Positions 1 to 5,819 are shown, numbered from the stretch's first letter. The stretch is DNA of 8,052 bases from a bacterium (GCA_019750655.1 JAIEOG010000393.1:1-8052); one strand, 5' to 3'. The notes: a model not told the origin generated them from the sequence alone. A program made the numbers and translations.

Positions 1-395
1 TCTTGCCCTTTGCGGCTATCGAAGACCGCGCACGGCTCATGATCGATGTCGAAAGCGGGAAGTTGGATTTCAATCTGACGACGACACTCGTCGGTGGCCG
101 CGATCTCGCTCCCTATGGTTATGGAAATAACCGCTACAACGTTTGGGACGGTGCCACTGCCTCCGTCCCGAAAATGACCCAGGTTCCGGCGTTTATGACG
201 ATGGATGCGCGCCTCTCTTATGAAGTCGCTAAAGACTGGAAAATCTACGGCGGCGTGAAAAACCTTTGGAACTACACCCAAGCTTCCACCGAGAACGCAC
301 TCTTTTACGACGATCAGGGAAACTACGACGTCATCCACCTCTGGGGACCGCTGCGCGGCCGTGAGGTGTATGTCGGGTTGAGCGCAAAACTATGA
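1..395 (+). CDS. TonB-dependent outer-membrane receptor, C-terminal end (5' partial)
   Basis: This is the last 130 or so codons of a gene that begins left of the window; the first full codon is at position 3 and there is no reason to start translation here. The protein shows alternating polar/hydrophobic strands typical of an outer-membrane beta-barrel, and a penultimate-strand motif (KIYGGVKNLWNYTQ) that matches the 'vkNLfNk' signature near the end of TonB-dependent receptors. The final strand reads REVYVGLSAKL and ends in Leu rather than the usual terminal aromatic residue. Such receptors import siderophores, cobalamin, nickel or glycans across the outer membrane using energy from TonB-ExbB-ExbD. 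The stop codon overlaps the start of the next gene (ATGA at 392-395), so the two are probably translationally coupled and the downstream TonB protein likely serves this receptor. The plug domain is outside the window, so the substrate cannot be assigned. Confidence 0.85.
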   Translation, partial: LPFAAIEDRARLMIDVESGKLDFNLTTTLVGGRDLAPYGYGNNRYNVWDGATASVPKMTQVPAFMTMDARLSYEVAKDWKIYGGVKNLWNYTQASTENALFYDDQGNYDVIHLWGPLRGREVYVGLSAKL

Positions 396-1018
396 CGGCA
401 ACGGGGCAATTAGGGTTAGGGCGATCGATATTGGCGTCGATCTTTGGGCATGCGGTCCTCATTGGGGCGGGGCTTGTGGGTTGGCGTTTTGCTTCTGAAG
501 CCATTCCTGCTTCGCTGGGCCAGGAAGTCGCTTTTGATGTGGAAGTCGCCGCGGGGCAGTTCCATAAGCCATCTCCCGTCGTCTTTCAGCAATCGCCTAA
601 AATCGCATCCCCCATCGACGAACCTGATGCCGCCGAACAACAGCAAAAGGAAGTTATCGCTTCAAGCGGGAATTTAGAGCAGCAAGGGCAGGGCGGAGAA
701 GCCGCAAGCACTCAAGGAGCTGCAGGTGGAGTTTGGGATGTCTACCGCAGTGTTTTGCGTTCTCGCATCCATGAAGCGTTGCAATACCCGCGCGTTTCCA
801 AAAATCTCGGTGAGACGGGGCGCGTCCAAGTGCGTTTCTCTGTCCTCAAAGATGGCACCATCCAGGATGTCAGCGTCATCGGCCCATCGGCTTTCGAGCG
901 TCTAAACAGCGCCGCCGTGGAGACCGTAAAGCGAGTGGCCCGGCTAGACCCTTTACCAGCGGGTTTTGACGCAGATCGCTGGAATACCTTCATCCCCATC
1001 GAATTCGCCCTGAAGTAG
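392..1018 (+). CDS. TonB-family energy transducer protein
   Basis: A 208-residue TonB-like protein linking the proton-motive-force complex ExbB-ExbD in the inner membrane to an outer-membrane receptor. Residues about 12-33 form one N-terminal membrane anchor that contains Ser16 and His20, the same spacing and numbering as the SxxxH motif of E. coli TonB, of which His20 is functionally essential. Residues about 45-112 are a periplasmic linker rich in Gln, Glu, Gly and Ser and lacking the long Pro-Glu/Pro-Lys repeats of classical TonB. Residues about 115-208 are the TonB C-terminal domain: YPRVSKN, then GRVQVRFSVLKDGTIQDVSV, then a Leu-Asn-x-Ala-Ala helix and a closing strand ending FIPIEFALK. 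The start is the ATG in the ATGA overlap with the receptor gene; it places Ser16/His20 correctly, which supports it. No exbB or exbD is in the window. The symbol tonB is withheld because genomes often carry several such genes. Confidence 0.88.
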   Translation: MTATGQLGLGRSILASIFGHAVLIGAGLVGWRFASEAIPASLGQEVAFDVEVAAGQFHKPSPVVFQQSPKIASPIDEPDAAEQQQKEVIASSGNLEQQGQGGEAASTQGAAGGVWDVYRSVLRSRIHEALQYPRVSKNLGETGRVQVRFSVLKDGTIQDVSVIGPSAFERLNSAAVETVKRVARLDPLPAGFDADRWNTFIPIEFALK

Positions 1019-1050
1019 CATTTTAGAAAAAGCCTGGAGATTCCGATACG

Positions 1051-1067
1051 TAGAGGAAGATCCTCTA
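1051..1067 (+). promoter_or_regulatory. Ribosome binding site of the MFS gene inside a perfect hairpin
   Basis: TAGAGGA (1051-1057) and TCCTCTA (1061-1067) are perfect reverse complements separated by three bases (AGA). The first arm holds the Shine-Dalgarno GAGGA, and the last base of the second arm is the A of the start codon at 1067. If the hairpin forms in the mRNA it hides the ribosome binding site. The inverted repeat is seen directly; a regulatory role is inference. Confidence 0.55.
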
Positions 1068-2455
1068 TGGCTAACCAGGTCGCGCTTACACTTACCGAAG
1101 AATTTCCACTCCCGCGGACGCGGGGAATTTCCCGCGAAGCCAAAGCCGGCTTGCGCGGAAACATGCGTCTCTCCATTAAAGAGGGCTCGGGTTTTAGCCT
1201 CATGGTCGGCGTGGGCGAGACCTACTTGCCGGCCTTTTTGCTTTGGATGGGGCTTGGAAGCGTTTTCTCTGGCTGGATCACCACGCTGCCGATCATGGCG
1301 GGTTCTTTGGTGCAGCTTTTCGCTCCGTACTTCTTGCAGAAAATGGGGTCGTATAAGCGCTGGGTGCTTTTCAGCACGAGCCTTCAAGGCTTGGCTTTCT
1401 TGCCGCTCGTGATTGCCGCGATCACCGGAAAGCTGCCGGCGTGGTTGCCTTTCGTGACTGCTTCGATTTATTGGGCCGGTGGCTTAGGCGCTAGCGGTGC
1501 TTGGAATGCGTGGATGGGAACTCTTATCCCCTCGCGCGTGCAGGTTGGGTTCTTTACCTTCCGCACCCGTGTGACACAGGCGATGGTTTTTCTGGGCTTC
1601 GTGATCGGTGGGCTCGTCTTGCACTACTTGCCGATGGTCGCGGATAAGAAGTGGGCGTTCGTCACTTTGTTCACCGCTGCCATGGGCTTTCGGATGTATT
1701 CAGTTTCTCGTCTGCGGCGGCAATCCGAACCCCGGCCTCCGACTCCGGGAGCAACACGGCCTTTGCGCATGAGAGATTTTGCTCGGCGCCTCGATCGGAA
1801 CCACGAGCAGGGCAGGCTCTTTACTTACTTGCTGAGCGTGACGTTCACGGCACAGCTGGCGTCCCCATTCTTCACCGCATTTATGCTCGGCCAGTTGAAA
1901 TTACCCTACTCAACGTATGCCATCCTTGTTGCGGCTTCGTACCTAGGAAAAGTCTTGTTCCTCCCGCTCATGGGGAAAATCGCAGTCGCGCGTGGCACGC
2001 GCCCAGTTTTGATCCTGGGCGGCCTCGGAATTATCACGCTCCCGGCGCTTTGGCTGATTTCGCAAAATTTCTACTACCTGTTCGCGATCCAGGCGCTCTC
2101 CGGGATCGTTTGGGGCGCTTTTGAATTAGCCTCGCTGCTTCTTATCTGGGAGCTGGTCCGTGCAGAAGATCGGCCCTGTGCGATGTCCGCCTTTAATCTT
2201 TGCAATGCCAGCGCGATGACTCTGGGAAGCATCTTGGGAGGTTGGATCCTCACTCATGCGGGTGGCGGGGCTCAGGCGTTTGCTTGGGTGTTCGGCGTCT
2301 CAACGCTCGCGCGCGCGATGACGCTGGTTTGGTTGAAAGATGTTTCTCACCACCGCTTGCACTGGATGCCGGTGGGCTTCCGCACTCTCGCCATTCGCCC
2401 CACGCTGGGCATCTTGGCACAGCCCATATTCCGAACCTTCCGCCGTCGTCGATAA
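1067..2455 (+). CDS. Major facilitator superfamily (MFS) transporter
   Basis: A 462-residue inner-membrane protein with about 12 hydrophobic segments in the 6+6 layout of MFS permeases: roughly residues 42-65, 70-92, 98-117, 123-146, 168-188, 194-210, then a basic cytoplasmic loop (about 211-248), then 250-274, 283-303, 313-331, 335-362, 378-396 and 402-424. The C-terminal tail is basic and ends in four arginines. MFS proteins move small solutes by symport, antiport or uniport. No substrate-specific motif was recognised, so it could import a product delivered by the receptor/TonB pair upstream or export something. It lies 48 bases after the TonB gene on the same strand and is probably in the same operon. 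The start at 1067 has a Shine-Dalgarno GAGGA nine bases upstream; an in-frame ATG at 1163 would still keep every membrane segment but has no better binding site. No terminator follows immediately. Confidence 0.85.
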   Translation: MANQVALTLTEEFPLPRTRGISREAKAGLRGNMRLSIKEGSGFSLMVGVGETYLPAFLLWMGLGSVFSGWITTLPIMAGSLVQLFAPYFLQKMGSYKRWVLFSTSLQGLAFLPLVIAAITGKLPAWLPFVTASIYWAGGLGASGAWNAWMGTLIPSRVQVGFFTFRTRVTQAMVFLGFVIGGLVLHYLPMVADKKWAFVTLFTAAMGFRMYSVSRLRRQSEPRPPTPGATRPLRMRDFARRLDRNHEQGRLFTYLLSVTFTAQLASPFFTAFMLGQLKLPYSTYAILVAASYLGKVLFLPLMGKIAVARGTRPVLILGGLGIITLPALWLISQNFYYLFAIQALSGIVWGAFELASLLLIWELVRAEDRPCAMSAFNLCNASAMTLGSILGGWILTHAGGGAQAFAWVFGVSTLARAMTLVWLKDVSHHRLHWMPVGFRTLAIRPTLGILAQPIFRTFRRRR

Positions 2456-2522
2456 CATTCGAATTTATATGCCCCGGGGAATGTAGGCTGACGCGCCGAT
2501 GGGGGGTGGTGTGCACTTGTTG

Positions 2523-2563
2523 TCCCGAGCGGCTTGTCACCCGATCGCCCTTGGCGCTCGGGA
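2523..2563. repeat. Inverted repeat, 9-bp perfect stem (hairpin 1)
   Basis: TCCCGAGCG (2523-2531) pairs perfectly with CGCTCGGGA (2555-2563) around a 23-base loop. The arm CCCGAGC recurs in the hairpin at 2800-2820, so the two hairpins share a stem sequence and their arms could also pair with each other. There is no T-run after it, so it is not an intrinsic terminator for the MFS gene. Confidence 0.55.
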
Positions 2564-2609
2564 AGTCTTCGGATCTCTGTCACTGGTTGGGTGGTTTGCG
2601 AGGGCCTGG

Positions 2610-2740
2610 ATTAGACCCCTTATAGCCGTAAAAGCACTGAACTTTCCTGGAAGCGTTGCCGCATTTTTCGGTCATCGGCGATTAGACCCTTGCAAGCGTA
2701 GGATCACTGAATTCCCCTGGAAGCACTGCCGTGTTTTAAG
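2610..2740. repeat. Imperfect tandem duplication, period about 70 bp
   Basis: The unit at 2610-2670 recurs at 2681-2740. Both begin ATTAGACCC, both contain CACTGAA followed by CCTGGAAGC and TGCCG, and both end in a T-run. By hand alignment about 44 of 61 columns match, with one gap. A further AGACC at 2753 continues the period (offset 69) but the rest of that segment no longer aligns. The two copies fall in different reading frames, so selection, if any, acts on DNA or RNA. Confidence 0.6.
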
Positions 2741-2790
2741 CTTCTCCCAAGAAGACCTCCGAGAACTACTTAATCAAGGCAGGCGCCTAT

Positions 2791-2820
2791 CGGGCGGGGC
2801 CCGAGCGACCTTAGCTCGGG
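2791..2820. repeat. Two overlapping, mutually exclusive hairpins
   Basis: CGGGC (2791-2795) can pair with GCCCG (2799-2803) around a three-base loop. Alternatively CCCGAGC (2800-2806) pairs with GCTCGGG (2814-2820) around the seven-base loop GACCTTA. The two stems share bases 2800-2803 and cannot form at once, the arrangement seen in RNA switches and attenuators. A palindrome CGGGATCCCG (2817-2826) adds a third overlapping option. GC-rich sequence produces such alternatives by chance, so function is unproven. Confidence 0.4.
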
Positions 2821-2863
2821 ATCCCGGACCGAGGCTGCGTGTGCCGTTCCTCTGTCTTAGGGG

Positions 2864-2881
2864 AGCGCGGACCGCTTTTTT
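2864..2881 (+). terminator. Weak stem plus T-run, doubtful intrinsic terminator
   Basis: AGCG (2864-2867) and CGCT (2873-2876) form a four-bp stem with loop CGGAC. The last T of the stem and the following bases give a run of six T (2876-2881). The T-run is convincing but the stem is short, so this could be a weak terminator or attenuator within the leader, or chance. Confidence 0.25.
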
Positions 2882-2991
2882 ATTGACCGGATTTTCTTTG
2901 CTGGACGATCTGCTTTGTGCGCGCAGTTGCCATTTTTTATTTGAAGGCTTTTCTTCCTCGATAAACGCAGCACTGCAGCCATCCTCCTGGA

Positions 2992-3032
2992 TTTTAGAAG
3001 GCATCGGGATCCGACTATCTGCGCTTCTAAAA
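2992..3032. repeat. Inverted repeat, 9-bp perfect stem upstream of the HNH gene
   Basis: TTTTAGAAG (2992-3000) is the exact reverse complement of CTTCTAAAA (3024-3032). Inside the loop TCGG (3004-3007) pairs with CCGA (3011-3014), giving a nested stem. The structure ends 49 bases before the HNH start codon. It could be a leader hairpin or a protein-binding site. Confidence 0.5.
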
Positions 3033-3069
3033 AGGCCCGTTTAAAACCCGTGGTAACTACTTCCTAAGT

Positions 3070-3078
3070 GAGGTCTAC
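3070..3078 (+). promoter_or_regulatory. HNH Shine-Dalgarno within one arm of a 9-bp inverted repeat
   Basis: GAGG (3070-3073), eight bases before the ATG at 3082, is a good Shine-Dalgarno and fixes the start of the HNH gene. The nine bases GAGGTCTAC (3070-3078) are the exact reverse complement of GTAGACCTC at 4017-4025, which spans the HNH stop codon. GAGGTCT is also complementary to AGACCTC at 2753-2759 in the leader. Confidence 0.6.
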
Positions 3079-3081
3079 GCC

Positions 3082-4020
3082 ATGAAGAAAAGTCTACAGA
3101 TGACTCTTAAGTCGCAAAGCGATCGTTACATTCTTCGGGGGATTGAGATGCTGATCGCAAAAGATCGCAAGCTCAAATCAGATTTCCTGATCTATTTGGG
3201 TGAAGCGGATTATCGAAAGCTCTATGCGAAAGAAGGGTATTCCAGTCTCTTTCGTTGGTTGACCGAGAAGTACGAGCTTTCTGAAAGTTCTGCGCTTAAG
3301 CGCATCCAGGTCTCCCGACTGGCTTTGAAGTTTCCGTTTCTTTACCGAGATATTGCTTCTGGCAAATATACGCTGTCGGCGCTGGGGCGGCTTGCGCCCT
3401 TCGTAAATGGTGCCAATGCTCCTATTCTTTTTGGTGGAGCTGAAAAGAAGAGTGTTCGGCAAGTGGAAGAATTCTTGGTGACTCAGTTTCCCAAAGAAGA
3501 TGTCGAGGATCGGCTGCGCAAGAGTGTTAGCCCGTTAGGTGTGGATCGGCACCAAGTGCAGTTCACGGCGGGCAATGAGTTTATTTCCGATCTTGAGGAA
3601 GCTCGGGCTCTTTTAAGCCATAAGCTCCCTAAGGGTAAGCTGGCCGAGATCTTGGGCTTGGGGCTTAAGTACTTGCTCAAAGAGCTTAAGAAGCCGGTGC
3701 GGAAAGCTCCTTCGAAGCGGGAGATGCCTTTGGCGGTTGAAGCGGCTAACCGGATACTGACTGGCTCTCGTTACATTCCCCGGGGAATACGCAGACAGTT
3801 AGATAATCGGGATGATAGACGCTGTCAGGAGAAGCGGCCCGATGGGTCGATCTGCGGCGAAACACGGTTTCTTGAGATAGATCACGTTCAGCCCTTTGCG
3901 CTCGGGGGCGCGAATAAGCCTGAAAATCTGCGGCTGCTTTGTTGGACGCACAATGCCCTGCGAGCCGAGGCTACGTTTGGGAAATGGCGGGCTTCAAAGC
4001 CTAGGATGACTCCCGAGTAG
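3082..4020 (+). CDS. HNH endonuclease domain protein
   Basis: A 312-residue protein with a C-terminal HNH nuclease domain. Visible residues are a zinc-type Cys248 and Cys258, the catalytic Asp267-His268 pair (EIDHVQPFALGG), Asn282 in the PENLRLLC segment, and Cys287 followed by His290-Asn291 (CWTHN), so the active site looks intact. HNH proteins cut or nick DNA using one divalent metal ion. The N-terminal two thirds is predicted helical and begins with a segment (about 52-80, GYSSLFRWLTEKYELSES and following) that I recall from a large family of HNH proteins multiplied in Bdellovibrionota; this is from memory and unverified. It may be a selfish or homing-type nuclease, or a defence or housekeeping nuclease; no partner methylase or toxin-antitoxin mate is present. 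It lies alone between two operons behind a long gene-free leader, and its codon use appears somewhat more AT- and Lys-rich than its neighbours. Confidence 0.82.
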   Translation: MKKSLQMTLKSQSDRYILRGIEMLIAKDRKLKSDFLIYLGEADYRKLYAKEGYSSLFRWLTEKYELSESSALKRIQVSRLALKFPFLYRDIASGKYTLSALGRLAPFVNGANAPILFGGAEKKSVRQVEEFLVTQFPKEDVEDRLRKSVSPLGVDRHQVQFTAGNEFISDLEEARALLSHKLPKGKLAEILGLGLKYLLKELKKPVRKAPSKREMPLAVEAANRILTGSRYIPRGIRRQLDNRDDRRCQEKRPDGSICGETRFLEIDHVQPFALGGANKPENLRLLCWTHNALRAEATFGKWRASKPRMTPE

Positions 4021-4025
4021 ACCTC
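4017..4025. repeat. Right arm of inverted repeat bracketing the HNH ORF
   Basis: GTAGACCTC includes the HNH stop codon TAG and is the perfect reverse complement of GAGGTCTAC at 3070-3078. It could mark the end of a unit, allow the mRNA ends to pair and mask the ribosome binding site, or be coincidence. A small local hairpin, CCGAG (4013-4017) with CTCGG (4023-4027), overlaps it but is not followed by a T-run. Confidence 0.35.
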
Positions 4026-4034
4026 GGATCTTCA

Positions 4035-4043
4035 TGTTATAAT
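4035..4043 (+). promoter_or_regulatory. Extended -10 promoter, predicted leaderless start of the methyltransferase gene
   Basis: TGTTATAAT is a perfect extended -10 element (TGnTATAAT). Its end is seven bases from the ATG at 4051, so the expected transcription start falls at or next to the A of the start codon. No good -35 box is visible at the usual distance, which extended -10 promoters tolerate. The bases before the ATG (TTTTCCGC) hold no Shine-Dalgarno. Confidence 0.6.
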
Positions 4044-4050
4044 TTTCCGC

Positions 4051-5283
4051 ATGCACGCCACTCCTAGTTGCCGCCATTGCCACCAGGATTTGATTCATAG
4101 CGTTGTGGATCTCGGTGTGACTCCGCTCGCGAATAGTTATTTGAAAGAAGATGATCTCGAGAAGGGGGAAACGTTTTTTCCTCTCCATGTGCGCGTTTGC
4201 GGGGATTGTTGGCTCGTGCAAGTGCCCGAGTTTGAGTCGCGTGAGAAGATTTTCACGGACTACGCCTATTTTTCGTCGTTCTCCGATAGTTGGGTAGAAC
4301 ACGCGCGCTGCTATTCCGAACAAATGCGCGCGCGTTTTCACCTCAATGAGAACAGCTTCGTATTAGAACTCGCGAGCAACGACGGCTACCTGCTCAAGCA
4401 TTTTGTCGCCGAAGGCATCCCCTGCATGGGAATTGAGCCGGCTAAGAATGTCGCCGCTGCCGCAGAGCAGGCGGGTATTCCCACGCTGGCGGAGTTTTTC
4501 GGTTTAGATCTTGCGGAGCGCTTAGTCGCTCGGGGGCACAGTGCGGACTTAGTCGTCGCCAACAATGTCTTGGCACAGGTACCACAGCTGCAGGATTTTG
4601 TGGCAGGTATCGAACGCGTGCTGAAAGAAGATGGGGTGGTCACCGTCGAGTTCCCCCACTTGCTCAAGACGCTGGATAAAAACGAATTCGATACCGTCTA
4701 CCACGAGCACTTTTCATACTTCTCATTCCATGCGGTGGAAAAAATATTTACGGCTAATGGCATCCGTCTTTTTGATGTAGAAGAGCTCCCGACACACGGT
4801 GGCAGTATCCGAATCTTTGGCTGCCGGGTGGGTGCATCGCATGGGACCTCGGACAGGGTCCCGCAGATGAAGGCGCGGGAAGAAGCAGCCGGGCTTTTAG
4901 CTCTCGACACCTACAAAAGCTTTCACCTGCGTGCAGAAAAAGTGAAGCGCGATCTCCTGCGCTTCCTGATCGATGCACGCGATGCCGGTAAAAAAGTGGT
5001 GGGTTATGGAGCGCCTGCCAAAGGCAATACGCTTTTGAACTTCTGCGGCATCAAGCCCGACTTGCTTTCATTTACCGTCGACAAAAGCCCACATAAGCAA
5101 GGCTGCTTCTTACCAGGGAGCCGCATTCCGGTGCATGCGCCGGCGGCGCTCATTGAAGCTAAGCCAGACTACGTTTTGATTCTCCCGTGGAATCTCGCCG
5201 ACGAGATCATGCAACAGACGGCTTTCATCCGCCAATGGGGTGGTAAGTTTGTGATGCCGATTCCGGAGCTGCAGATCCTATGA
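4051..5283 (+). CDS. Sugar C-methyltransferase, SAM-dependent (TylC3/TcaB9-like)
   Basis: A 410-residue enzyme of the family that transfers a methyl group from S-adenosylmethionine to a carbon (typically C3) of a nucleotide-linked 4-keto-deoxysugar. The three expected parts are visible. First, an N-terminal zinc-binding domain with Cys7, Cys10, Cys50 and Cys53. Second, a Rossmann SAM domain with motif VLELASNDGYLL at about 104-115. Third, a C-terminal domain with VVGYGAPAKGNT at about 316-327. The signature Tyr217-His-Glu-His220 (YHEHFSYFS) corresponds to the active-site YxEH of TcaB9, where Tyr222, Glu224 and His225 have been studied. Length fits the family. The start is forced: there is a stop codon (4018-4020) and no other start codon in frame upstream, and the first zinc cysteine is at residue 7. 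Its stop overlaps the start of the next gene (ATGA, 5280-5283). The exact sugar substrate is not readable. Confidence 0.87.
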   Translation: MHATPSCRHCHQDLIHSVVDLGVTPLANSYLKEDDLEKGETFFPLHVRVCGDCWLVQVPEFESREKIFTDYAYFSSFSDSWVEHARCYSEQMRARFHLNENSFVLELASNDGYLLKHFVAEGIPCMGIEPAKNVAAAAEQAGIPTLAEFFGLDLAERLVARGHSADLVVANNVLAQVPQLQDFVAGIERVLKEDGVVTVEFPHLLKTLDKNEFDTVYHEHFSYFSFHAVEKIFTANGIRLFDVEELPTHGGSIRIFGCRVGASHGTSDRVPQMKAREEAAGLLALDTYKSFHLRAEKVKRDLLRFLIDARDAGKKVVGYGAPAKGNTLLNFCGIKPDLLSFTVDKSPHKQGCFLPGSRIPVHAPAALIEAKPDYVLILPWNLADEIMQQTAFIRQWGGKFVMPIPELQIL

Positions 5284-5798
5284 TTCTCACGCCCACCAAG
5301 ATCCAAGGCGCCTACCTTGTAGAGCTAGAGAAGCTCGAGGACGACCGCGGTTTCTTCGCGCGCAGCTGGTGCGCCGAAACTTTCCGCAAAGCAGGGCTCA
5401 ATGGCGATCTCGTGCAGTGCAGTGTCTCCTACAATCGCAAACGCGGAACGCTGCGCGGGATGCATTGGCAGGAAGCCCCGCATGGTGAAGCAAAGCTAGT
5501 GCGCTGCATTAAGGGTGAGATCTACGACGTCATTTACGATCTGCGTCCAGAGTCGTCTACGTATGGTCGCTGGCAGGCATTTACGCTCGACGCGTCAAGC
5601 CGTCAGGCCTTGTACGTTCCTGAAGGGGTGGCGCATGGTTTTCAGACGCTTACCGACGATACGGAGCTCTTCTACCAAATGTCCACAGCCTTCGAGCCAA
5701 GCGCCTCTCGCACCCTGGCTTGGAATGATCCCAAAGCCGGCATTGATTGGCCGATCTCCGAGCCTATTCTTTCCGAAAAAGACCGCAGCGCGCGTTAG
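5280..5798 (+). CDS. dTDP-4-dehydrorhamnose 3,5-epimerase family protein (RmlC-like)
   Basis: A 172-residue cupin epimerase of the RmlC/RfbC family, slightly shorter than typical members (about 180). Family hallmarks are present: DDRGFFARSW near residues 21-30, RGMHWQ with catalytic base His62, Lys72 in the EAKLV strand, the YVPEGVAHGF strand (112-121), Tyr132 (acid) in LFYQMS, and the WNDP segment (148-151). It epimerises C3 and/or C5 of a nucleotide-linked 4-keto-6-deoxyhexose. Because it sits between a C-methyltransferase and a cytidylyltransferase gene rather than with rmlA/B/D, the substrate may be a CDP-sugar or a methylated intermediate rather than dTDP-4-keto-rhamnose, so no rmlC symbol is given. 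The start codon overlaps the preceding stop; a weak GGAG lies at 5265-5268. Translation is probably coupled to the methyltransferase. Confidence 0.88.
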   Translation: MILTPTKIQGAYLVELEKLEDDRGFFARSWCAETFRKAGLNGDLVQCSVSYNRKRGTLRGMHWQEAPHGEAKLVRCIKGEIYDVIYDLRPESSTYGRWQAFTLDASSRQALYVPEGVAHGFQTLTDDTELFYQMSTAFEPSASRTLAWNDPKAGIDWPISEPILSEKDRSAR

Positions 5799-5804
5799 GG
5801 GCTT

Positions 5805-5813
5805 TGTTATACT
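5805..5813 (+). promoter_or_regulatory. Extended -10 promoter, predicted leaderless start of the cytidylyltransferase gene
   Basis: TGTTATACT differs by one base from the TGTTATAAT element in front of the methyltransferase gene and ends six bases before the ATG at 5820. The predicted transcription start therefore coincides with the start codon. No Shine-Dalgarno is present in the 21-base gap after the preceding stop, and no start codon other than 5820 lies in frame after that stop upstream. This suggests an internal promoter giving a second, leaderless transcript of the sugar cluster. Confidence 0.55.
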
Positions 5814-5819
5814 ATCGGC

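Larger units (their letters stand above)
2456..3081 (+). other. 626-bp gene-free stretch, structured leader of the HNH gene (candidate ncRNA)
   Basis: No convincing protein-coding gene lies here. An open frame covers much of the plus strand (2499-3044) but has no ribosome binding site and reads as unstructured sequence; the 70-bp duplication inside it falls in different frames in its two copies, so it was not maintained as protein. What the stretch does hold is a degenerate tandem duplication (2610-2740), perfect inverted repeats at 2523-2563, 2791-2820 and 2992-3032, a weak stem followed by six T at 2864-2881, and three AGACC motifs (2613, 2684, 2753) spaced 71 and 69 bases that can pair with GGTCT in the HNH ribosome binding site. 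It may be an RNA leader, a separate non-coding RNA, or the non-coding part of a mobile element. No strong sigma70 promoter was recognised. Confidence 0.5.

Noticed and set aside
742..1203. Long minus-strand open frames across the TonB and MFS genes
   Set aside because: They lie antisense to well-recognised plus-strand domains and show no domain themselves; they are coding shadows.
2774..3004. 76-codon minus-strand open frame in the leader
   Set aside because: Lys/Arg/Ser-rich sequence with no family resemblance or ribosome binding site; it falls over the structured region and is best explained as chance.
2499..3044. 181-codon open frame on the plus strand in the leader
   Set aside because: No ribosome binding site, no recognisable domain, and the internal 70-bp duplication lies in different frames in its two copies, which argues against protein-level selection.
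2456..3081. Insertion sequence or CRISPR array in the gene-free stretch
   Set aside because: No transposase, no terminal inverted repeats with a target duplication that I could find, and only two diverged 70-bp units rather than identical repeats with unique spacers.
3775..3788. 14-bp perfect palindrome ATTCCCCGGGGAAT inside the HNH gene, with CCCCGGGGAAT also at 2472-2482
   Set aside because: Considered as a self-target or element boundary. A 14-bp palindrome and a shared 11-mer are each expected by chance in about 8 kb, and the coding copy encodes ordinary residues just before the nuclease domain.
3082..4020. IscB/IsrB (HEARO, omega-RNA) or Cas9-like identity for the HNH protein
   Set aside because: There is no RuvC segment or bridge helix; the HNH domain sits at the C-terminus of a 312-residue protein. 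The leader resemblance to a guide RNA is only positional.
4013..4027. Hairpin at the HNH stop as an intrinsic terminator
   Set aside because: Only a 5-bp stem (CCGAG/CTCGG) and no T-run follows; the sequence leads straight into the extended -10 box.
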